This document shows, piece by piece, positions 51,439 to 58,822 of a stretch of DNA of 64,000 nt. Both the position numbers and the translations under genes were made by a program. Origin of the DNA: Hyalangium versicolor (GTDB lineage: Bacteria; Myxococcota; Myxococcia; Myxococcales; Myxococcaceae). The stretch lies in assembly GCF_020103695.1 (NCBI RefSeq), contig NZ_JAHXBF010000038.1, positions 41,152-105,151 on the forward strand, in the 5' to 3' direction. Within the stretch, counting starts at the first letter, position 1, and every line of letters starts with the position of its first letter. A model generated the notes under the pieces. That model was given only the letters and a program-made list of their open reading frames with translations. It was not told where the DNA came from and searched no databases.

Positions 51439-52962
51439 CTAGCGTGGCAGCAGGCGTTTGCCGGTCTTCGCATCCCAGACAGCCAGCGTGCGCTTGTCGA
51501 CGACACCGAACACGCGCAATGCCTTCGGCGAACCATAAAAGATCGACTCCGACACATGGCCATCTGCCGCGAGCGTGCGCAGCTTCTTGTGCGTCTTCGC
51601 GTCGTGGACCGTGTTGCCGAAGACCTCCTGCTTGCGGTCCGGTGACAGGTAATCCGGTGCGAGCTTGATGGCGGCGTCGGTCTTCTTCGCACGCTTCTCG
51701 GCGGCGATGAAGTCATCGAGGTGGGTTTGCACCTCGGTCGTGTCGAGCTTCTTCTTCTTCAGCGCCGCGAGCGTGTAGCGAAGCGCCTTCTCGTTGCCGA
51801 TGGCTTTGTCGAGACCACGGGTGTCCGCATTCGCTTCGTCGAGGATCTGGCGCAATCGCCACGGGCCGTGCCACGCGTAGAGCTCGCGACCGAGCTTCTT
51901 CAGCGACGGCACGGCCAGTTCGATCTGATCGGTCCCGAGCTGATCTTCACGCTCGACGAGCACGAAGACCCGCTTCTCGTCGGTGGTGAAGTGCACCTCG
52001 GCACCCGTGGGAGAGCCGTGCGCGAACAGCCCGAGCCGCTTGCCGCTCTTCGCGTCCCATAGCGCGACCGTATTGTCACCCCCCTTGACGACGCTCGCGC
52101 TCGCCGATGCGAGGTACTTCCCGGATGGGGCGAACGTCACAGCCACGACTTCGCCCTTGGGATGCCCGGCGTACTCGGCGAGTACCTTGCCCGTCGCGAG
52201 ATCGAAACGTTTCAGTCCCCGCGCTCCTCCGACGACGCTCTTCGAGTCGGGACTCATCGCGATTGCATTGAGGAACTGCATCCCGCGTCCGCCGGCTGAG
52301 GTGATGCGATGACGTCGCTCGCCCGTGGTGGCGTCCCAGATGCAAATCGCACCGTCATGGCCCGTCGAGACGAGCGTGGTGGCATCGGGCGATGCTGCGA
52401 GCGCGATGATGTCGCCCTCGTGGCTCATGGGTGCGGGTTTTGCCGTCGGCTTTGTCGTGCGGATGAGCTGTTTCTTCAGCTGCGCATCGATTGGCGTGAA
52501 GCCGCGCTGAGTGGCGGTCGGCGAGTGATAGCCCGCCTTCGCCGCGGCCTCGTCGGGATACAGCACGTACTGCTCCGGCGACATCTTCCGCAGTGTCCCG
52601 GGGACGATGTCAACGCTCCACGCGACCGCGTCACCATCGGCATCGAACGCGGCGAACGACATGAGCATCGCGCCCCGCTTCGTGCCGACAATGCTGACGC
52701 CCACGCGCTCAGCCTTCGCGACGTCGCCGAACATACCCGGACCATGATAGGGCACGACGAACCCGTGGACCTCGCGCGCAGCGACAAGCGCGCGCACCGC
52801 GGTGGTGACCCATCCCGTGAGGCCGTCACCCGCGACGTAATCCACGACGAACTGAAAGTCCTCGGCGCGAATCGTCATCAGATGCAGTTTTTCGCGAGCG
52901 AACGTTCGCGTCAACGACGCGCGAGGCCCGGCGCTCCCGTGCATGGAAAGAGTGACTGGCAC
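51439..52962 (-). CDS. WD40-repeat protein
   Basis: About 507 residues. GTG 52962 is chosen because GGGAGG lies 8 nt upstream; ATG 52878 is an alternative. The first 150 residues (EDFQFVVDYVAGDGLTGWVT, GFVVPYHGPGMFGDVAKAE) are unassigned. WD40-type blades follow: GDIIALAASPDATTLVSTGH, ICIWDATTGER, AIAMSPDSKSVVGGARGLKRF, VTFAPSGKYLASAS and VALWDAKSGKRLGLF, with a last partial blade LAVWDAKTGKRLLPR that may close the propeller. Likely a cytoplasmic scaffold. Divergent from a lipoprotein gene. Confidence 0.75.
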   Translation of the reverse strand: MPVTLSMHGSAGPRASLTRTFAREKLHLMTIRAEDFQFVVDYVAGDGLTGWVTTAVRALVAAREVHGFVVPYHGPGMFGDVAKAERVGVSIVGTKRGAMLMSFAAFDADGDAVAWSVDIVPGTLRKMSPEQYVLYPDEAAAKAGYHSPTATQRGFTPIDAQLKKQLIRTTKPTAKPAPMSHEGDIIALAASPDATTLVSTGHDGAICIWDATTGERRHRITSAGGRGMQFLNAIAMSPDSKSVVGGARGLKRFDLATGKVLAEYAGHPKGEVVAVTFAPSGKYLASASASVVKGGDNTVALWDAKSGKRLGLFAHGSPTGAEVHFTTDEKRVFVLVEREDQLGTDQIELAVPSLKKLGRELYAWHGPWRLRQILDEANADTRGLDKAIGNEKALRYTLAALKKKKLDTTEVQTHLDDFIAAEKRAKKTDAAIKLAPDYLSPDRKQEVFGNTVHDAKTHKKLRTLAADGHVSESIFYGSPKALRVFGVVDKRTLAVWDAKTGKRLLPR

Positions 52963-53013
52963 TGCTAACACCTCCCGGGCTAGTCTGGGAAAAGCTGATT
53001 TCCAGGAGGACAC

Positions 53014-53475
53014 ATGACAAGCAAGATGGCAGCGCTGATGGCGGCGGTGGCACTCGTAGGATGCGGAGGCAGTGAGGGGCCGGTGGATGCGCAGACGGAA
53101 GGCGCGGCTCTGTCCGTGACGGCGAGCCTGAGCTCCCTGTCCGCCTCGTCCAGCGTTTCGTCCTGGTACATGGTCTGGCGGTGGCCGGCGGGCCCGCAGC
53201 AAGATCCGCCCGTGGTGATCTACGCGACGGGCGGCGTTCCCCCGTACTCCTACTCCTGGCAACGCCTGTCAGGAGACCCGAGCAGCTACGCGGTGAACCC
53301 AAACAGCGCCTCTACGGACTTCAACAACTACATCCCCGTGGGCGACCAGAATGCCTACACCTCCATCTGGCGCGGCGTGGTCACCGACAGCACTGGGGCC
53401 ACGGCGAGCACCTCCAATATCTTCGTGTCTCTGCAGGTGACGGGCTACCACCCGGGCGGCGGCGGGGAGCCGTAG
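53014..53475 (+). CDS. Small lipoprotein with an Ig/PKD-like domain
   Basis: 153 residues from ATG 53014, with AGGAGG 5 nt upstream. Lipobox AAVALVGCGGS. A serine-rich linker follows, then VIYATGGVPPYSYSWQRLSG and GVVTDSTGATASTSNIFVSL, a beta-sandwich pattern like PKD or Ig domains of surface proteins. Glycine-rich end. Confidence 0.7.
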   Translation: MTSKMAALMAAVALVGCGGSEGPVDAQTEGAALSVTASLSSLSASSSVSSWYMVWRWPAGPQQDPPVVIYATGGVPPYSYSWQRLSGDPSSYAVNPNSASTDFNNYIPVGDQNAYTSIWRGVVTDSTGATASTSNIFVSLQVTGYHPGGGGEP

Positions 53476-53618
53476 GCGGCGTTCCCCCGCGCAGCCCGCC
53501 TCAGAGCAGGCTGCGCGCCCTGATGTCGAGGTAGCGGTTGACGGCGGCGAGGCTCAAGCCGCCCCAGGGCAGTCTGCATGGCTTGAGGTTTATCCAGAAG
53601 CTGGAGTAATGCACTGAC

Positions 53619-53921
53619 ATGGAATTCGTCCGCTGGACCGCGCTCGCACTTTTGGTTTTGTTTTCTGGCTACACCGTTTACGCCAGTCGCACCGAAAACT
53701 TCTGGCGCTCTTTGCGGACCGTGATGGCCCTGAAATGGGGCCGACAAGTCACCGCTGATTTGTACTTAGGACTTCTGCTTTTTAATTTCTTTATTTATCT
53801 GAACGAAGCTTCGATTTTGATCACGATCGCGTGGCTGATCCCAACGCTGATCCTGGGCAATATCGTGCCGCTGGTCTACTTTGTTCTGCATTTTGAATCG
53901 CTGGTCGGTCGATTTCTGTGA
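53619..53921 (+). CDS. Small membrane protein of low GC, foreign-looking
   Basis: 100 residues from ATG 53619. Three hydrophobic helices: TALALLVLFSGYTVYAS, LGLLLFNFFIYLN and ILITIAWLIPTLILGNIV. Codons such as TTA, TTT and ATT are frequent and GC is near half, well below the flanks. It resembles small integral membrane proteins of DUF1475-like type, but this is not certain. Probably acquired by transfer. Confidence 0.6.
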   Translation: MEFVRWTALALLVLFSGYTVYASRTENFWRSLRTVMALKWGRQVTADLYLGLLLFNFFIYLNEASILITIAWLIPTLILGNIVPLVYFVLHFESLVGRFL

Positions 53922-53942
53922 GCGCTCATCCTCCCGGAGCCT

Positions 53943-53983
53943 AACAGCAACTCGAGAGCCCTGAGGTAGGCGAGATAGGCGGG
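53943..53983. repeat. 41-bp exact repeat, copy 2
   Basis: Identical to 32521-32561. On the reverse strand it reads AYLAYLRALELLLG, matching the end of the M20 peptidase, then SGRMSAHR and a stop. Only the tail of the gene is present, so it looks like a relic of a paralogue or a recombination scar. The surrounding 53922-54086 holds no other gene. Confidence 0.85.
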
Positions 53984-54086
53984 GCGGGTGGCTCCCCTGC
54001 AAGGTGTGGCAGGGGAGGAGCGGGTGGAGGAGCGCGGGTGGGCGGCGGAACTCCCGGTCCTCCACCTCGGACCCCGGCAAGCTCAA

Positions 54087-54605
54087 TTACAAACAGGAGA
54101 GATAATTCTCGGTCGAATAGCCCGTGACCTTGCAGGCTCGGACGACATCGCCGCAGCACCCACTCCAAGCCTGGGTACCGGACTGAACGTCGATCCGTGG
54201 CATCGTGCCGCCCTGACAGTTTTGGTACGGGCCCCCGGGGAGCGCTGCGAGTTGTGGAGACACCCCGCCCTGGGTGCAGGTCCCATTATAGGTGTAGCAG
54301 GTGACTGTATTCTGGGTCGAATAGCCCGTAACCCTGCAGGTTCGGAGGAGATCACCGCAGCACCCACTCCAAGGCTGGGTGCCGGACTGAAGCTCGCTTC
54401 GTGGAATATCGCCACCCTGGCAGTTCTGGTACGGGCCCCCGGGGAGCGCTGCGAGCTGTGGCGAGACCCCGCTCTGGGTGCAGGTCAGCCCATCCTCCCG
54501 GGTTGCGATATTGGACTCCTCATTCTCGGAGACGTCACTCCTTCCGCACCCAGCCGCCAGCATTGCCATCGCCAGTAACGCGGGAATTCCTGTCTTGATT
54601 CGCAT
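54087..54605 (-). CDS. Lipoprotein with two cysteine-rich tandem repeats
   Basis: 172 residues from ATG 54605, with AAGGA upstream. Lipobox AMLAAGCGRS. After a short acidic linker come two copies of a repeat of about 60 residues sharing SGVSPQLAALPGGPYQNCQG, then SGTQPWSGCCGDLLRTCRVT, each with six to seven cysteines. The copies are close in protein and DNA, so the duplication is recent. Disulfide-stabilised surface protein by inference. Confidence 0.75.
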   Translation of the reverse strand: MRIKTGIPALLAMAMLAAGCGRSDVSENEESNIATREDGLTCTQSGVSPQLAALPGGPYQNCQGGDIPRSELQSGTQPWSGCCGDLLRTCRVTGYSTQNTVTCYTYNGTCTQGGVSPQLAALPGGPYQNCQGGTMPRIDVQSGTQAWSGCCGDVVRACKVTGYSTENYLSCL

Positions 54606-54877
54606 AGGTAGTTCCTTTCCCATCTGAAAATAGAGGAGCCAATGAGGTACTTCTCTGAGTAGGCCTCCTCCTAGCCAACTCAGGTTTAATCGGAATGGCC
54701 AGGTTATTCCCTATTTGGGAGCAAGCTCAAAGGAAAATGAGGCGGGGAATCCACGAGCTTCCGTAAACCTCTGGATGGATAAGGACCAAAGACAAAGGAC
54801 AGGCATCGCCCCCATACCTGTCACAGTGCGGGTGAGGCGTAATCAGGGGGGCGGGAAGGGGTGACGGGGATTCCTGC

Positions 54878-55108
54878 TTGACAAAACCATCTATCTCCAC
54901 AGCCGAGGAGGTGGCCCGCCTTCTCGGGTGCAGCCCCAAGGGCGTGTACGCGAGGGTGTCGCGTGGCCAGTCTCCAGGCGCGTTCCGCGTGGGCCGCCCG
55001 CTGCGGTTCCGGGGGAGCGAGCTTCTGCCATTCATTGCTCCCCAGTGTCTCCACCCCCGAGCCCGCGGCTTCCACGCGCGCACCATCGAGCTGTTCCGCT
55101 CGGCTTGA
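54878..55108 (+). CDS. Excisionase-type helix-turn-helix protein
   Basis: 76 residues with a TTG start at 54878 and no clear ribosome site. STAEEVARLLGCSPKGVYAR, then AFRVGRPLRFRGSELLPF is the winged HTH of MerR/excisionase (HTH_17) proteins. The C-terminal 25 residues are unassigned. It stands alone beside the VMAP system and may be left from a mobile element or regulate the neighbouring operon. The stretch 54606-54877 before it holds no other gene. Confidence 0.65.
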   Translation: MTKPSISTAEEVARLLGCSPKGVYARVSRGQSPGAFRVGRPLRFRGSELLPFIAPQCLHPRARGFHARTIELFRSA

Positions 55109-55181
55109 AGGAGTTCCTTCTGGAAGCAGGGCGTAGGTGGGTTTCGGCGGTTCTTCACCCGAGCCACCAGACGCCATTCCG

Positions 55182-57830
55182 TCATCTGAACACGGCCAAG
55201 CCCACACCCGCCCGATGGTTGCGCGATCGTCGTACGCGGAGCGTGTTAGCCAGTATCACATCCCGTACCTCCGTTGCCGTCAGATCGGGGGCACGGCAAC
55301 GATAGAGGGTGGCAATGCCGGCTACGTAGGCCGCTGCCATAGAAGTGCCACTCATTCGCTCATAGAGCGCTCTGCTGTCACTCCGCCGCATGGTGGAGGA
55401 GTATACATTGACCCCATAACCCATCACGTCGGGCACCACCCGCTTGTTGATGACAGCACTGGCCGAGTAAGAAGCCACCCGACGGTCATTGTCAACGGCT
55501 CCGACAGTCAGGCATTCCGGAAACGCTGCTGGATAACTGACTGTGTTGGGCCCACCGTTTCCTGCTGCGACGACAGGCAGGATATTACTATCCAGGAGTC
55601 GTCTCGTCAGCGTTTGGAGGGACCTCAATATGTTTCTGTATTCTGTTGCCGACATTCCTTGCGGAGCTTCAAGTGGGAACCCTAGAGGCATCAAGACGAC
55701 AGCAGGGCGCGTGGCGTTCTCAGGGCGAGAAAAACAATGCAACATCCACTCAATGCCAGCGGCTACTCGGCCTAAGCTGATACGGATGGTCTCTGACTCA
55801 ATGACCGACGCGACGAAGAGGTCTGCCTCTGGCGCCACCCCGTGGAACTTGCCAGCGGCGATGCCGCACACGTGCGTGCCAAAGCCGTCCGGATCAAATC
55901 CGCGCATGTCCTGCGCCGGACTATGCGGCGAATTCGGGAAGAGCGAGACATAGCGAAAGTCGATGTGCCTGCCAACGTGCTCGGGGTGGTCTGCGTCCAC
56001 ACCAGTGGCGAGTACTCCCAGCATGACACCGCCGCCGCGGATACCCTGGGCATGGGCAAGTCGTACGCCAGATTCTTCCGGCCAGTTGGTTTCAATCCCT
56101 TCGGGCCGATCGCTTGGAGCGACCAGAGACACTCCACTGCCGTGCAAATCCGCCTTCTTGGCACTGGCTTTGGAAGTACTGCGCTTCTGAGCGGAAGCCT
56201 CCTGCTTCTCTGACTCCGGGTTTGCTGGAGCGGCTCCCATCAACCGTTCAGCCAATCTCTTGTAGTCCCCTCCTAGCTGAGTGAGCAGGCCCGCAGCGAC
56301 CTGGGCGAAGGGCCAATGGGCTTTGCCCACCAGCTCAGAATCACCGCTGGTGGGGTCCATGAGCATCGCCGAGAAATCGAGCGTCCTGCCGAGCTTCCGC
56401 TCGATCATCTCCGAGACACAGCGCAGTACCTGGAACGAGTCTGGGAATGGCGAACTCTGTTGCAAGAGAGTTCGCACGCCTGGCGCGAAATCGTACTGCA
56501 CTTCGTTCTCTGCGGATGCCTCGGAGCGAACCTCCACCAACAACCCACTCAGGAAGATCTCCGCGAGGTGGATATGCTCAGCCTCCGGCAGCAGCGTCTG
56601 CCGGACCAGGTGCATCACATCCAACGTCAGCGGCGCAGCGGCCAGCAGGCGTGCGAGCCTTCGGGCCTGGGGTGATGCGGTTGCATCAAAGTGTCTGAGC
56701 AACACATGCGCATCTGGAGGCCCTTGTCGTGAGACAGACCTCCGGTCGGGTGCAGGCTGTCGCAGCAGGATCCCCGGGCTCCACCCACCCGGAGCGCCAG
56801 CGATGACCTCCGCCCAGGCCGCGAGCGAGTTCTTCTCCAGTTCCACGACGGGAACCGGCAGCACCTTGTGCAGGGCAGGCTGTGCTCCACCTTGAAAGCC
56901 TGCGCCATGGACACCGACAGAGGGCCCATAGACGAGCCGCGTATTGGGCACTCCAGGCCCCGGCCCATGTACCCACAGCGCGGGGTAGCGTCTCAGAGCC
57001 GTTCGGAGCCAGACCCGCTGCGGGAGCAACTGGAGGATGCTCACCGGGAGGTGCCGTCCCCAGTCATGAAAGACCTTGAAGAGCTGGCCCTCCGCCCCGG
57101 TGTGCCATGCGGGCGCGACACAGTCGGTCACCACGAGCACCAACTGCCGCCCAGAAGCATCCAGCAACTCGTGGGGGTGGCGCCTGGGAGCATTCTTCTC
57201 GGCACCCTTCATTCCACGGTACAGCCACACCGCGTTGCCCTCGGTGCTGAGCGACCACACCCGAACATCGCGGAAAGCCCCGTGGTGACGGAGGAACGCG
57301 CGGAACTCAGAGATCGTCCGCCGCCAGATCGTCATGGAGCGACTGGCATCCACGACCAACGCGACCTTGAGCCAACGCGTGCGGCTCGCCCGGAGAACGG
57401 GCTCCCAGAGGCCCGTCTGGGCGATCCGCTCAACGGTGGCCTCCTCATCCAGTTCCCACCGGTGCGGCGAATCCACACGCCTGTTGAGCGGTCGCAGCGC
57501 GCGCCCCATAGGTAATGTGTGCGGGAGTGCTGGCGCGGTCGGACTCCGGAAAGGCACCATGCGTCCGCTCTTCACCGGGGCGCCGCCCACTTGGGAGATA
57601 CCGGCTTCCACGCGCGATTCCTGAAGCTCCTCCCTCTTCTCGGACGAGGCCGGCTTCCTCGCAGGCCCTTCTTCCGCTGTCTTGGCCTGGATGTCCGCTT
57701 GGACCTGAATGGCGGCCGCAGAATCCGGCGCAGCCCCGAGAAAAGGCGCGAGCCATAGAGCCTCGGCGATCTCGCGTGCATCCAGGTCCAGGCCCGCCGC
57801 CCGGAAAGTCTGAACCAGCTCGTCGATCAT
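55182..57830 (-). CDS. vWA-subtilase fusion of a vWA-MoxR-VMAP system, catalytic Asp lost
   Basis: 882 residues from ATG 57830, overlapping the MoxR stop. N-terminal helical region, then a vWA-type domain (SAV_2336-like) with MIDAS DASRS (Asp161, Ser163, Ser165), VLVVTDCVAPAWHTG. A linker at about 545-575 (SEKQEASAQKRSTSKASAKK) leads into an S8 subtilase: GFGTHVCGIAAG (His653), VAAGNGGPN and MSGTSMAAAYVAG (Ser830). The Asp motif reads LATGVDADHP, with Ala608 where DTG is expected; GAC to GCC would do this. It is the effector arm that the ATPase and VMAP would control. Confidence 0.85.
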   Translation of the reverse strand: MIDELVQTFRAAGLDLDAREIAEALWLAPFLGAAPDSAAAIQVQADIQAKTAEEGPARKPASSEKREELQESRVEAGISQVGGAPVKSGRMVPFRSPTAPALPHTLPMGRALRPLNRRVDSPHRWELDEEATVERIAQTGLWEPVLRASRTRWLKVALVVDASRSMTIWRRTISEFRAFLRHHGAFRDVRVWSLSTEGNAVWLYRGMKGAEKNAPRRHPHELLDASGRQLVLVVTDCVAPAWHTGAEGQLFKVFHDWGRHLPVSILQLLPQRVWLRTALRRYPALWVHGPGPGVPNTRLVYGPSVGVHGAGFQGGAQPALHKVLPVPVVELEKNSLAAWAEVIAGAPGGWSPGILLRQPAPDRRSVSRQGPPDAHVLLRHFDATASPQARRLARLLAAAPLTLDVMHLVRQTLLPEAEHIHLAEIFLSGLLVEVRSEASAENEVQYDFAPGVRTLLQQSSPFPDSFQVLRCVSEMIERKLGRTLDFSAMLMDPTSGDSELVGKAHWPFAQVAAGLLTQLGGDYKRLAERLMGAAPANPESEKQEASAQKRSTSKASAKKADLHGSGVSLVAPSDRPEGIETNWPEESGVRLAHAQGIRGGGVMLGVLATGVDADHPEHVGRHIDFRYVSLFPNSPHSPAQDMRGFDPDGFGTHVCGIAAGKFHGVAPEADLFVASVIESETIRISLGRVAAGIEWMLHCFSRPENATRPAVVLMPLGFPLEAPQGMSATEYRNILRSLQTLTRRLLDSNILPVVAAGNGGPNTVSYPAAFPECLTVGAVDNDRRVASYSASAVINKRVVPDVMGYGVNVYSSTMRRSDSRALYERMSGTSMAAAYVAGIATLYRCRAPDLTATEVRDVILANTLRVRRSRNHRAGVGLAVFR

Positions 57831-58822
57831 ACGTCGCCTGCGGAGAGGCTCTGGAAGATGGCATCTACCAGGGCGGGCAGATCCTTCTCGATGCCAGTCC
57901 GGCGAGTCGCGAGGTAGACGGCATTCAGGAGCTGGTCTGTGGCAAGCTGCTGGCTGTTGCCACGCCTCTTCAGGAACTCTTCGATCAGCGGCCTGGCTTT
58001 GGGGACAGCGCTCTTGCCGAGGTGGGCTTGGATGATGGCGGACAGCTCCTTGTCTCCGGGCTCCTTCATCTCCAGCCGCAGGCAGCGGCGCAGGAAAGCA
58101 GGGGGAAACTCCCGCTCACCGTTGCTGGTGAGGAAGATCAACGGGAACTCGTGGAAGCCGACCCGGCCCCCCACCACGGGTAGCCGTTGATGGCCATTCC
58201 AGGACCGAACGAGCATCGTCTCATCTGGCTGGGTGCTCCGCGCCAGCTCGGGGATCTCGAACGCTCCCTGCTCGAAGACGTGCAGCAGATCGTTGGGCAG
58301 GTCCACGTCGCTCTTGTCGATCTCATCGATGAGCAGCACCCTGGGAACGCGCCATGGCGCCAGGGCTGTACCCAGCGGCCCAAGCTGGAGGAAATCCGCG
58401 ACGGACGAGTCGTCCCCTTCTCCATCACGCTCCTGCTTGCGTGCGGCTTCTCGGAGCCGGCCCACCGCGTCGTACCTGTACAGCCCATCCATCAGCGTCG
58501 AGCGAGTACTGATGGGCCATACGAGTACCTCCCCCAGGCCTAGCTCGTGCGCGACCGCGTGGGCCAGGGAAGACTTGCCCGTGCCAGGCTTGCCTGTCAC
58601 CAGCAAGGGACGCCGCAGATAGAGCGCGGTATTGACGAGCTCGATCTGTTCCGCGCTGGCTTGGAAGGGGTGTGAAGCTGTACCGAGCGCGAGGGGGCGA
58701 TCGATCAGCGGCCCTACCGCGCGGGGAGCGCGCCAGGGCGGAGGCTTGGGAAGACCCTTGATGCCATCGTGGGGAGTGTGAGTGCCGCGGTAGATCCACC
58801 AGTCCTTGAAAGCAGTGGTCAT
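57827..58822 (-). CDS. MoxR-family AAA+ ATPase of the VMAP system
   Basis: 331 residues from ATG 58822, overlapping the stop of the SIR2-VMAP gene (ATGA). Walker A GKPGTGKS (77-84), Walker B RVLLIDEIDKSD, sensor LIFLTSNGEREFPPAFLRRC. It has the MoxR insertion-type helix (DLLHVFEQGAFEIPE). In vWA-MoxR-VMAP systems this ATPase remodels the vWA-effector partner on signal from VMAP. All three genes are coupled by 4-bp overlaps. Confidence 0.9.
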   Translation of the reverse strand: MTTAFKDWWIYRGTHTPHDGIKGLPKPPPWRAPRAVGPLIDRPLALGTASHPFQASAEQIELVNTALYLRRPLLVTGKPGTGKSSLAHAVAHELGLGEVLVWPISTRSTLMDGLYRYDAVGRLREAARKQERDGEGDDSSVADFLQLGPLGTALAPWRVPRVLLIDEIDKSDVDLPNDLLHVFEQGAFEIPELARSTQPDETMLVRSWNGHQRLPVVGGRVGFHEFPLIFLTSNGEREFPPAFLRRCLRLEMKEPGDKELSAIIQAHLGKSAVPKARPLIEEFLKRRGNSQQLATDQLLNAVYLATRRTGIEKDLPALVDAIFQSLSAGDV

